From positions 1 to 16,017 of the forward strand of contig JAHZBS010000033.1 of assembly GCA_019423265.1 (NCBI GenBank): a DNA stretch of 16,017 bases, given 5' to 3'. Positions within the stretch are counted from its first letter, which is position 1. Each line of letters opens with the position of its first letter. Below the pieces are notes generated by a model that saw only the letters and a program-made list of their open reading frames with translations, searched no databases and was not told the DNA's origin. Source of the DNA: Clostridiales bacterium (GTDB lineage Bacteria > Bacillota_A > Clostridia > Lachnospirales > Bianqueaceae). The position numbers were made by a program, and so were the translations under genes. Below are positions 6,600 through 14,138 of the stretch, piece after piece.

Positions 6600-8399
6600 A
6601 TGAAAGAAATAAAAAGAATTTGCCATGCGTATCGATATTTGCTCCATATTTTAAAAGAGGATAGCCCGTTCCTATTGGCGAGTACCATTTTTGTATCCAT
6701 TGTCCAGGGCTGTTGTCCGCCCTTGATGACATGGAGCTTGAATCAGATTATTGACAGTGGAATGCGGGTGGCGGACGGGACGCTCCCTCTCTCGCATATG
6801 GCGCCGGTGCTGCTCCTGTTTTTGATCATTTCTCTGATCCCCAGTTTGGCGAGTCTCTATATTCAAAGTTTTGTACAGCCCCGCACGCAGCTAGCGCTGC
6901 GCACAACCTTCCGCTCGAAAATGATCAAAAAGCTTAAAAAGCTAAAGTATGAGCACTTTGAAAATCCGCAGTCGATGGAGATTATCGATAAAGCCTTCAA
7001 TCGGACCGAAAATGCCGCCAGAATCCTTTTCCCCATGTATTTTACCACCACCCTTTCGGCGCTGGTCTCTGTGTTAGGGTCGTTTTATCTGTTGGCGCAA
7101 GCGGAATGGTGGCTCGTTTTTACAGTGTTAATCCCCTTTTTAGTGGAATTCCATTTTTCCCTTGGATTGAATTATGAAATTTATAATGAAATGGAATCCT
7201 ATTGGGATATGGATTACAGCAACGGAATTCTCGGCAAGTTCTTGTGTACCAGGGAGGTGGTAAAGGAAAATCGACTGCACCAGGCGTCGGACTATTTGGT
7301 TTCCGAGTATAAGACGAGGCAGAATCGGAGAAACCGAGAATATGAAAAATATTATGTAAAGCATATAAGAAAGATTTTGACAAGCGGCAACGTGGCAAGA
7401 ATTTCGACTATTTTGAATGTGCTTCTGCTATTGTGGATGTTCAGCCATCAGCGTATCGGATTGGGGATGTTAGTGTCTCTGTCACTGCTGATATTTGGCT
7501 CTATGTATAGAGATTTAGACAAGACGACGACTATACTGCGCGGCGGCCCCTTTCATGCCAACACCTTTGAATACTATGAACGCTTTTTTGAGCTCTCAGA
7601 AGAACCGGAGGGAGCGGATACGGAATTACCCGCAGACGGCTCCATAGAATTTCGAGATGTATGGTTTCGGTACCCTGGAACGGACCGGGATATTCTCAAA
7701 GGCCTAACGTTTACAATTCAGGACGGAGAAAAAGTTTCCATCGTAGGGGAAAACGGGGAAGGGAAAACCACAATGATTAAACTGCTTCTCGGGCTGTTCA
7801 CTCCGGATAAGGGGGAGATCTTAGTCGGAGGGCAGTCAATCGACTCCTTGCGGTCCCCGGAAAAAATTTCAAAACTGTATGGAACGGTTTTTCAAGATTT
7901 TATGCGCTATAATATCTCAGTAAAAGAGAATATTGCTGTAGGCGATATCTGTCAACCATATTCGGATGAGGCGATCCAGGAAGCGGCACAGAGTGTTGGC
8001 GCATATGAATTCATAGAGACTTTTTCCAATGGCTGGGATACGATCCTTGGGCGCATGTTTGATGAGGGCGTGGACTTATCTGGGGGACAGTGGCAGAGAA
8101 TCGCTATGGCACGGGCCTTTTTGGGAGATAAAAAAATATTGATCTTGGATGAACCCACAAGCCAGCTTGACCCCATGGCGGAGAGCCAGCTGTATCAAGA
8201 TTTCGCAAAGCTGGCCGATGGCAAGACTTCACTGTTCATCACCCATCGCCTGGGCTCCACCGCGATCTGCGATAGAATTCTGGTGATAGCTGAAGGAAAC
8301 ATTGTGCAGAGCGGCAGCCATGCAGAATTGATGGCTACTGACGGTTTATATGCAAGAATGTTTCAAGCACAAAAACACTGGTATGAATCCTGCGAATAG
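6600..8399 (+). CDS. ABC exporter half-transporter (permease-ATPase fusion), first subunit
   Basis: A 599-aa protein with an N-terminal transmembrane domain (~6 helices, residues ~20-300, e.g. PVLLLFLIISLIPSLASLYI) and a C-terminal ATPase. Walker A is GENGEGKT at 383-390, the Q-loop is VFQDFMRYN, the signature is LSGGQWQR at 493-500, Walker B ends in Asp517 with catalytic Glu518 (ILILDEPTS), and the H-loop is His549 (ITHR). All ATPase motifs are intact. The start is ATG 6600 with GGGAGGAAA directly upstream; an in-frame ATG at 6585 would put the ribosome binding site inside the gene. It is followed after 35 nt by a similar half-transporter, so the two probably form a heterodimeric exporter in the cytoplasmic membrane. 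Cargo (drug, peptide or lipid) cannot be told. Confidence 0.9.
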   Translation: MKEIKRICHAYRYLLHILKEDSPFLLASTIFVSIVQGCCPPLMTWSLNQIIDSGMRVADGTLPLSHMAPVLLLFLIISLIPSLASLYIQSFVQPRTQLALRTTFRSKMIKKLKKLKYEHFENPQSMEIIDKAFNRTENAARILFPMYFTTTLSALVSVLGSFYLLAQAEWWLVFTVLIPFLVEFHFSLGLNYEIYNEMESYWDMDYSNGILGKFLCTREVVKENRLHQASDYLVSEYKTRQNRRNREYEKYYVKHIRKILTSGNVARISTILNVLLLLWMFSHQRIGLGMLVSLSLLIFGSMYRDLDKTTTILRGGPFHANTFEYYERFFELSEEPEGADTELPADGSIEFRDVWFRYPGTDRDILKGLTFTIQDGEKVSIVGENGEGKTTMIKLLLGLFTPDKGEILVGGQSIDSLRSPEKISKLYGTVFQDFMRYNISVKENIAVGDICQPYSDEAIQEAAQSVGAYEFIETFSNGWDTILGRMFDEGVDLSGGQWQRIAMARAFLGDKKILILDEPTSQLDPMAESQLYQDFAKLADGKTSLFITHRLGSTAICDRILVIAEGNIVQSGSHAELMATDGLYARMFQAQKHWYESCE

Positions 8400-8434
8400 G
8401 GGAGTACATGCCACTAGAAAACGGAGGGATGGAA

Positions 8435-10261
8435 ATGCCGGACCGGACAACGGATATTGAACGTGATGTCGTATCAACACAAAAGCCTGCCCTTAAAAAT
8501 CTTGTGAGAATGTGGATATATGTTGTAAAGAATTCAAAGACAATTGCGCTGCTCTATTTGGGATTGTACGTTCTCTTGTCTCTGCTGCGCCCGCTGTCGG
8601 CTGTGCTGTGGGGGCGGTATGTGGACACCCTATCGGGGGGCGCGTTCCATGAATCGCTGCTGGGCGTTATTTTGCTTCTCATAGGCTATTACCTGATCAA
8701 TATTGCAACGGATATTCTGTGCCGCTGTCTCGAAGGGCAGGAAGATATCGAGCAGTTGAATATCGTACAGGAGAACCGCTTTCAAGAGCGCATTCTGTCG
8801 AATGTATACCGAAAGCTCAACAGGATTCAATATGAATATTGGGAAATTCCTCAGATGAATGATATAGTGAATCGAAACATGCAATTTATGAATGACAGTT
8901 GGAATGGGATCAGCCGAGGCGTGATGCAGCAGAGCTATGCGATTTTGGCGAAAGCCATATCCGTTGTCTCCATTGCCGCGACTCTGTATATCTATAGCCC
9001 GTGGCTGTGCCTCATTTTGCTGGTGTTACCTTTGCCTGTATTTTTTACCGTTTTCATCGATGAAAAAATTCGGTACAAATTTATTCAAGATAACACAAAG
9101 CTTCAGCGTCAGGCAAACTACTATCAGGACATCATGCTCGGCGCCGGGGCAAAAGAGATTAAGACGATGGGGCTGTATGATTTTTTTTATGACAAATGGA
9201 AGAGACAGATCGAACAGTACACCAAAAACGAAAAGAAACTCTACCGCAACAGGACGATTCTCAATTGCGGTAACTCTTTGATTTCTAATTTGGCCAATAT
9301 TGCATCCTGCTTTCTTGCGATCCTGTTAATGACGGCCGGAAAAATCACAGTCGGCGCGTTGAGTGCAGTTTTATCACTGGTATCCACGCTCATTTCGGAC
9401 ATGGGAAGCCTTATTACGGGCATTGCCCAGTTCATTTCAAAGCGCAATGAGGCGACCACGTTTTTTCAAATTATGGATTTGAAGGAAGATCCTAAAGAAC
9501 GCGGAGAGGAGTCGGATCCCACCGCAGATCCTATACAATTCAATACTGTGTCCTATCGGTATCCCATGACAGATCACACCGTTTTAGAGGATATCAACAT
9601 TTCGATCCGCAGAGGGGAACGGGTGGCCTTGGTAGGAGAAAATGGAGCGGGAAAAACCACGTTTGTCAGCTTGCTCACGGGGCTGTTGGAACCCTCCAGC
9701 GGTTCGGTCACCTTTAACGGCCAGGCTTCCGATGGGTTAAACTGTGAAAGCAGATTCTCGGCTACAAGCTGTGTAGTCCAGATGCCGTCCAAATACACAA
9801 CGTTTACCGTTGGAGACAATGTCTATTTGGGAGATACGCATCGGCCGCGCGACGAAAAGATGATTGAGGAAGCTCTAGAATTTGGAGGCATCGGCGCTGG
9901 GATGAAAGACGAGCTTCTAGGCAAGGATGTGGGCGGACGCGATCTCTCAGGGGGACAGTGGCAGAAATTGTCGATCAGCAGGGCCTGTTATCGGAATAGG
10001 AACATCATTGTTCTCGACGAACCGACCAGCAATCTTGACCCGTTAGCGGAATCGGAGATATTCCAAAAGTATATGGATTTAGCGGGGGATAAGACCGTTA
10101 TATTTGTTACGCACCGAATATCGGTGGCGGCACTGGCGCAAAGGATCATAGTCTTTGATAAAGGAAGAATTGTGGGGGACGGGACGCACCGCCAGCTGAT
10201 GGAAGAGAATAGGGTCTATGCAAGGCTGTACAATGAGCAGTCAAAATGGTACGATCGTTAG
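8435..10261 (+). CDS. ABC exporter half-transporter (permease-ATPase fusion), second subunit
   Basis: A 608-aa permease-ATPase fusion, partner of the gene upstream. Membrane helices include LYLGLYVLLSLLRPLSAVLW, GVILLLIGYYLINIATDIL and LCLILLVLPLPVFFTVFI in the first ~320 residues. The ATPase has Walker A GENGAGKT at 401-408, a Q-loop in VVQMPSKY, the signature LSGGQWQK at 504-511, Walker B with Asp528/Glu529 (IIVLDEPTS) and His560 (VTHR). Neither subunit shows the degenerate catalytic site common in heterodimeric exporters, so both may hydrolyse ATP. I chose ATG 8435 because GGAGGG at 8423-8428 is 6 nt upstream. ATG 8408, with GGGGAG 4 nt before it and adding 9 residues, is a real alternative. 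Confidence 0.9.
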   Translation: MPDRTTDIERDVVSTQKPALKNLVRMWIYVVKNSKTIALLYLGLYVLLSLLRPLSAVLWGRYVDTLSGGAFHESLLGVILLLIGYYLINIATDILCRCLEGQEDIEQLNIVQENRFQERILSNVYRKLNRIQYEYWEIPQMNDIVNRNMQFMNDSWNGISRGVMQQSYAILAKAISVVSIAATLYIYSPWLCLILLVLPLPVFFTVFIDEKIRYKFIQDNTKLQRQANYYQDIMLGAGAKEIKTMGLYDFFYDKWKRQIEQYTKNEKKLYRNRTILNCGNSLISNLANIASCFLAILLMTAGKITVGALSAVLSLVSTLISDMGSLITGIAQFISKRNEATTFFQIMDLKEDPKERGEESDPTADPIQFNTVSYRYPMTDHTVLEDINISIRRGERVALVGENGAGKTTFVSLLTGLLEPSSGSVTFNGQASDGLNCESRFSATSCVVQMPSKYTTFTVGDNVYLGDTHRPRDEKMIEEALEFGGIGAGMKDELLGKDVGGRDLSGGQWQKLSISRACYRNRNIIVLDEPTSNLDPLAESEIFQKYMDLAGDKTVIFVTHRISVAALAQRIIVFDKGRIVGDGTHRQLMEENRVYARLYNEQSKWYDR

Positions 10262-10271
10262 AAATAGGCGC

Positions 10272-10300
10272 TTTACAAAATGAGAAACTCCTGCTATGAT
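10272..10300 (+). promoter_or_regulatory. Promoter of the membrane-protein gene
   Basis: TTTACA (10272-10277) and TATGAT (10295-10300) are spaced exactly 17 bp, each one mismatch from consensus. It sits in the 70-bp gap behind the second ABC gene, so the membrane-protein gene can be expressed separately from the ABC operon. Confidence 0.7.
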
Positions 10301-10331
10301 AGGGAAAACGATATAATCCGGGGGGAGTTTC

Positions 10332-11030
10332 ATGGGAGAAATCATTGCGGCGCGTTCGATGAACACGCTCTACATAATCGTGGATGTTGGAATTCTGATC
10401 CTGCTCGCCATTTTGTTGCTGATCAAGAGGCGGAGGCTCACGTTTTTGTTTGGAGTGGCAGGCGGACTGCTGTATTTCGCAGTGGATTACGGGATTTTTT
10501 ATTTGGCCTTGGGCACGCGGCAGGTTGTGGGAGCGGATCCCGCCTTATTCCTGTTCTGGCTGAGTATGAGCTTTGGATTTACCAACTTTGTATGGATATG
10601 GATGTGGCTGAACCGGGACCTATATTTTAAGGAATTTACGCTGCTCATAGTAGCGGGGTGGATGTGCAGCGGCCTGCTCAGCCAAAATTTTGGAGCCAGC
10701 TTTCAGACTATTGAGATTAGCCGGGGGACCGCCTCGTATCACGGGGTTATGGCCGCCATTCTGTTTGTGGGCTACGCCATTGTCTGTGTGTACAACATGG
10801 CGGTGCAGGACCAGGGGAAGCGGATCAACATATTGTGGCTTCTCGTCACAGGCATAGGGGTGCAATTTGGCTGGGAGGCAGCGCTTCTTCTCTGCGGGAT
10901 CCGGCCTGCCGGCATAGGACCGCTGATTGTCAATTCCCTGATTGAAACCAATTTAGGCGTACCCTATATTTACTTTATTCAAAAAGGAATATATAGGAAG
11001 TGGAGAGAGGACCTTACGCCTGTTTCATAA
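10332..11030 (+). CDS. Polytopic membrane protein of unknown function
   Basis: A 232-aa protein with six or seven predicted membrane helices at about residues 11-31, 36-60, 70-93, 101-119, 138-156, 164-190 and 194-216. Loops carry KRRR near residue 33 and a basic C-terminus (KGIYRKWRED), which suggests the C-terminus is inside. Conserved-looking polar spots inside helices are VDYGIF, SMSFGFTNF, GWEAALL and NSLIETNLGVPY. I recall similar proteins in Clostridia but no assigned function. GGGGGGAG (10320-10327) precedes the ATG. It has its own promoter but follows the ABC operon, so an accessory role in transport or immunity is possible but unproven. Confidence 0.75.
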   Translation: MGEIIAARSMNTLYIIVDVGILILLAILLLIKRRRLTFLFGVAGGLLYFAVDYGIFYLALGTRQVVGADPALFLFWLSMSFGFTNFVWIWMWLNRDLYFKEFTLLIVAGWMCSGLLSQNFGASFQTIEISRGTASYHGVMAAILFVGYAIVCVYNMAVQDQGKRINILWLLVTGIGVQFGWEAALLLCGIRPAGIGPLIVNSLIETNLGVPYIYFIQKGIYRKWREDLTPVS

Positions 11031-11046
11031 CTATGGAGAGCGCAAA

Positions 11047-11087
11047 AAACGCGGTTCATCAAAAGAGTTGAGCCGCGTTTCCGTTTT
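11047..11087 (+). terminator. Intrinsic terminator after the membrane-protein gene
   Basis: AAACGCGGTTCA (11047-11058) pairs with TGAGCCGCGTTT (11069-11080), a 12-bp stem with one G-U pair and a 10-nt loop. It is followed by CCGTTTT. It closes the GC-richer left part of the window. Confidence 0.8.
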
Positions 11088-11184
11088 AAAATAAGATATA
11101 ATCAGAGCAACAGCGTTTCAAATCCTTACCCGGAACACCCGGACAGAGGGCAGGCGGGAAAGTAAAGAAGTGTGGAGGTACATG

Positions 11185-11451
11185 ATGAACACGATGTTAG
11201 TTGTAACGGATATGGATAAAACCGTTGAATTTTATAAAAGAGTTTTAGGGCTTGATGTAATCATGGATTTTGGCGCAAACAAGACTTTAACAGGCGGTTT
11301 GGCTTTGCAGACGCTGGAAACATACAAAGAATTTATTGGTACAAATGATATTTCTTTCGGCGGCAATAATTTTGAAGAAGATAATTTTGATAAATTTGCA
11401 GATAACCTCCGGGAAACCGAACGGCGCAAAAAGCGGAATTGGCGGAGCTGA
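11185..11451 (+). pseudogene. Truncated glyoxalase/VOC-family protein
   Basis: An 88-aa ORF starting MNTMLVVTDMDKTVEFYKRV with the VOC-fold pattern FYKxVLGLxVxxDFGAN. VOC proteins of this type are usually about 120-130 residues. The family-like sequence stops at DNFDKFADNL and is replaced by RETERRKKRNWRS. The second half of the fold, with its other metal/ligand positions, is missing. I also expect a short ELYF-like segment between NNF and EEDNF, so there may be a 12-nt in-frame deletion, fitting the short TTTTGAA repeat at that point. GGAGG (11174-11178) precedes two adjacent ATGs; 11185 is better spaced than 11182. The AT-rich composition differs from the genes to its left. It is probably a remnant. 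Confidence 0.6.
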
Positions 11452-11456
11452 TATTT

Positions 11457-12005
11457 ATGAAAGAATTTGAACGGAAAAATCAATTATTGTCTCTTTGCGG
11501 ATTAAATTGCGGGCTATGCCCTATGCTTTTAGGTAATTACTGTGGCGGCTGCGGTAATGGTAATCAATCATGCAGGATTGCGAAATGTAGTCTTGAACAT
11601 GGAAAAATTGAATATTGCTATGAGTGCAAACAATATCCTTGCGAAAAAAATCAACACATTGATGAATATGACTCTTTTATCACACATAGACGACGAAAGG
11701 CGGATTTAGAAAGAGCGCAGCGCATAGGTATTGAGCAATATAATCTTGAACAACAGCGAAAAATACAAATTCTCTCCCATTTACTTTCTAACTATAATGA
11801 CGGGCGCAGAAAAAATTTCTTTTGTGTGGTAGTCAATTTATTAGAACTTTCCGAGTTACAAGAAGCGATAGAACAAATACAATCCAATGATGAATTGTCT
11901 GCACGACCATTCAAGGCACAATGTTCGTATGTGGTAGAGGTGTTTCAAAAGATTGCCGACAGAAGAAATATAAAATTGAAACTTATCAAGACTCCTGTTT
12001 CCTGA
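11457..12005 (+). CDS. DUF3795-family cysteine-rich protein
   Basis: A 182-aa protein. The first ~60 residues hold the DUF3795 pattern: SLCGLNCGLCPMLLGNYC, then CGGCGNGNQSC, then YCYECKQYPCEK; the spaced cysteines probably bind a metal. The remainder is helical and charged (QYNLEQQRKIQILSHLLSNY) and ends ...IKLKLIKTPVS. The function of the family is unknown. The start is ATG 11457 with GGCGGAG 9 nt before it; the frame also opens at TTG 11439. The stop falls at the very base where similarity to an IS110 transposase begins in another frame, so the last residues may have been changed by that insertion. It is the full-length counterpart of the short ORF at 3800-4030. Confidence 0.75.
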   Translation: MKEFERKNQLLSLCGLNCGLCPMLLGNYCGGCGNGNQSCRIAKCSLEHGKIEYCYECKQYPCEKNQHIDEYDSFITHRRRKADLERAQRIGIEQYNLEQQRKIQILSHLLSNYNDGRRKNFFCVVVNLLELSELQEAIEQIQSNDELSARPFKAQCSYVVEVFQKIADRRNIKLKLIKTPVS

Positions 12006-12147
12006 ACTGGAAAAGCTCGTTCCCACGCTTCATATGGCATCCGTTTACGCTTTGTTATCTGAGTTCCCCGGTGCTTCCCATGTTGCTTCCGCTCATCTCA
12101 CAAAGCTAACAAATCTACTTTTGGAAACCTCTGCTCACAAGATTGTT
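12001..12147 (+). mobile_element. IS110-family transposase internal fragment
   Basis: Frame 12001 reads PELEKLVPTLHMASVYALLS, then EFPGASHVASAHLTKLTNLL. This recalls the segment just before and including the helix-hairpin-helix-like region of IS110-type transposases. There is no start codon, no N-terminal DEDD catalytic region and no C-terminal domain; it is a decayed internal piece of about 50 codons. It starts at the end of the DUF3795 gene and abuts repeat copy A at 12148. Assignment is by recalled motif only. Confidence 0.5.
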
Positions 12148-12186
12148 GGCCCTGCGTCTTATGCGTCTGGCTCTTTGATTAGATAT
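12148..12186. repeat. Direct repeat, copy A
   Basis: This 39-base stretch matches 14069-14104 in the same orientation. The shared core is TGCGTCTGGCTCTTTGAT, preceded by GGC[C/T]CTGCGTCT and followed by GATAT. Differences are one substitution, a TA/G exchange and a 2-base insertion. It begins where the IS110 fragment ends and lies 3 bases beyond the stop codon of the DUF6179-like gene. Confidence 0.8.
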
Positions 12187-12188
12187 TT

Positions 12189-13541
12189 TTACATTTCTTC
12201 CCGTTGAAGTGCGCTTATCACTTGTTCAATTTGTTTCTTTTCTTCCATAGAAAGCTGCTGTTTTCTTTTCTGCAATGCAGCAAATAAAAGCTGTTCACTC
12301 TCTCTATCCAAAAAATCATCATTTGGATATTGTGATAGCAACATTGCAAATACTGGTAATGGCAACGTATTGATTAAAAGGTCAAATTCATCTGTGTAAA
12401 GTTCCGCATCAGACAATATATCCAGTAAATCGGCAAAGGAATGTACTTCATTCAAAATAAGTGCTATTTTTTCCTCGCTGCTGTCTGTCTGCAAAATTCT
12501 TTCAACTAATTTTTGATATGCGTTATCATTCATTCTATCGCCATAGGAAAGGATAATTTGCGGTTCCTGCTCCGGGTAGGCGGGTATCAAAAACACCTTA
12601 TCAAGCGTTTCCATTTTTACCGCATTTAGAATTGTAGCGGCAAGTTTTGGTATGCACAAAGACGCATATCGCATGGAAATATGCGACAAATCCATTTCTT
12701 TATGCAAATAAGAAAGGGCTTTTTTCAAACAATCTTGTATTTCTTTTTCCGTTTGGCAGGAAAACTGCTGATACAAAACAGAAATATCGTCTTCATCTAA
12801 ATTAAGATTTTGGGGATTGCGATTTTGCATGACAAGCCCAAGAGCGGATAAAAGTACAGGCTCAAAAATATTTAATGGCACACTACGATAATCATGTGTA
12901 AGTCCACACAATAAATGATGTATATCTTGTGACTTGAAACAGATACAAAACGCATTTTCCGCCTCAACACAACGCAGATATTGTTCAATAAACTCAATGC
13001 CGTCTAATTCTGGTCTGCCTGCAAGAATAGGATAATCAGCCGTTATGTGTATCTCATGGGCGGCAAACTGAGGACGGTATAATTTGAAAAAGCCATTGAT
13101 ACCGTCAGCTATGGTGGAACGGTAATAAACATTCGGCGTATCAAGAAGATGCTCTAAAATCTTTTTTTGCAAGCTGCGGGAAATAGCTGTTTTTCGCCGT
13201 ACAAGTTTCAAACCATTCTCAAAAAGAGTTTTCAAAGGCTCCGATTTTAACATTTCTACGGCTTGCTCCGGCGTTTGATATGACTTTAATTGTATTCCAA
13301 TTACAAACAGGATAGAGGTCATGATATCCTGCGCTTTCTCTGTGGGAATAGAGCTGCTTTCGCCCTTGCTCCACTTATCTGTCTGCTCGGCAAGTATCAA
13401 GAGTAAGTCCGTCTGAACTGCGGATAACTCTTTTTCTGACAGCAAACCACAATGGCAGGCTTGCTCTATGAGAGATTGAAAGTAGTATTTCGGATTTAAC
13501 ATTTCTTCTTTAATCGGGTGACGTATGTCAAGTGCTTCCAT
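12189..13541 (-). CDS. DUF6179-like protein of unknown function
   Basis: A 450-aa, mainly helical, soluble-looking protein without signal peptide or membrane helices. It resembles, from memory, DUF6179 proteins of Clostridia; the recognisable part is LLLILAEQTDKWSKGESSSI with TEKAQDIMTSILFVIGIQLKS after it. No enzymatic motif is evident. The C-terminal third is rich in Asp/Glu/Leu repeats (LADLLDIL-like, QLLFAALQKRKQQLS). Its ATG at 13541 lies one base after the stop of the DUF6323-like gene, and its ribosome binding site AAGGAGG lies inside that gene's last codons, so the two are translationally coupled and probably form a complex or pathway pair. It is the last gene of the leftward operon. 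Confidence 0.7.
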   Translation of the reverse strand: MEALDIRHPIKEEMLNPKYYFQSLIEQACHCGLLSEKELSAVQTDLLLILAEQTDKWSKGESSSIPTEKAQDIMTSILFVIGIQLKSYQTPEQAVEMLKSEPLKTLFENGLKLVRRKTAISRSLQKKILEHLLDTPNVYYRSTIADGINGFFKLYRPQFAAHEIHITADYPILAGRPELDGIEFIEQYLRCVEAENAFCICFKSQDIHHLLCGLTHDYRSVPLNIFEPVLLSALGLVMQNRNPQNLNLDEDDISVLYQQFSCQTEKEIQDCLKKALSYLHKEMDLSHISMRYASLCIPKLAATILNAVKMETLDKVFLIPAYPEQEPQIILSYGDRMNDNAYQKLVERILQTDSSEEKIALILNEVHSFADLLDILSDAELYTDEFDLLINTLPLPVFAMLLSQYPNDDFLDRESEQLLFAALQKRKQQLSMEEKKQIEQVISALQREEM

Positions 13542-13542
13542 T

Positions 13543-14016
13543 TCAATCCTCCTTGAATGTTTTTATTGTTTTACCGCAATGGATATGCTCGGACAATCGC
13601 AATGCCTCGCCTGAAAGCAATTCCAATGAACCATGACAGCGATTGTTAAAGGCATTTTTCATAAACTCGATTACATCATCATCTGAGATGGTATCCCATG
13701 TATTATTTTTCAAGTCATAAAATAAGTTAATGAGGTCATGTAAAATATCCTCGTAAATATCTTTTTCAATGTACGGAGAGTCACAAAAAGCTAAAATTAA
13801 CTTGTCGACAATACCGCCATTCAATTCGATACGCTTATTTTCTTTCAATGCGTTTGTGCGTGTTTGTACTAACGCCAACGCCTGTTGCTCGGTCAAAACC
13901 AAACCGTATTTCTCGATTTCTTCATTACAGGCAAGTATCTTATCGGTCGCCTGCCGTTCCATAAGAGAACTGCTGGTTGCGACAAGTGAAAAATCCAAAT
14001 TGTGATGATTCATCAT
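13543..14016 (-). CDS. DUF6323-like protein of unknown function
   Basis: A 157-aa acidic, helical protein starting MMNHHNLDFSLV. It resembles DUF6323 proteins from memory: ILACNEEIEKYGLVLTEQQA, ELNGGIVDKLILAFCDSPYI and a C-terminal DVIEFMKNAFNNRCHGSLEL stretch. No catalytic motif is visible. ATG 14016 or 14013 is the likely start, with AGGAAAG and AAGGA upstream. The same frame stays open to an ATG at 14142 that overlaps the stop of the preceding gene (ATGA), which would add 42 residues encoded across a terminator-like hairpin; I regard that part as a leader, not as part of the protein. The DUF6179-like gene follows with 1-base spacing. Confidence 0.7.
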   Translation of the reverse strand: MMNHHNLDFSLVATSSSLMERQATDKILACNEEIEKYGLVLTEQQALALVQTRTNALKENKRIELNGGIVDKLILAFCDSPYIEKDIYEDILHDLINLFYDLKNNTWDTISDDDVIEFMKNAFNNRCHGSLELLSGEALRLSEHIHCGKTIKTFKED

Positions 14017-14031
14017 ATCCTTCGCTTTCCT

Positions 14032-14076
14032 AAAAAACAGGCAGAGCCAATAATCGAATAGATTTATCGGCTCTGC
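14032..14076 (-). terminator. Hairpin plus U-run upstream of the DUF6323-like gene (candidate attenuator)
   Basis: On the minus strand GCAGAGCC (14076-14069) pairs perfectly with GGCTCTGC (14048-14041); after one mismatch the stem continues with ATAA/TTAT. It is followed by CTGTTTTTT (T-run 14037-14032). This is a complete intrinsic terminator inside the operon, 16 bases before the next start codon, and the leader frame runs through it. That is the geometry of transcription attenuation. Confidence 0.6.
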
Positions 14077-14104
14077 GTCTGTGCGTCTGGCTCTTTGATG
14101 ATAT
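14069..14104. repeat. Direct repeat, copy B
   Basis: This is the partner of 12148-12186. Its first 8 bases (14069-14076) are also one arm of the attenuator hairpin. In copy A the matching arm is GGCCCTGC and no complementary second arm is found beside it, so copy A looks like half of the same regulatory unit. Confidence 0.8.
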
Positions 14105-14138
14105 GTTGTTCTGCCCGATAAACAGAAATTTGCAAATC

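Noticed and set aside
14081..14104. GTGCG at repeat copy B as the 5' end of a group II intron
   Set aside because: Copy A reads ATGCG at the same place, no domain V/VI structure or intron-encoded protein is present.
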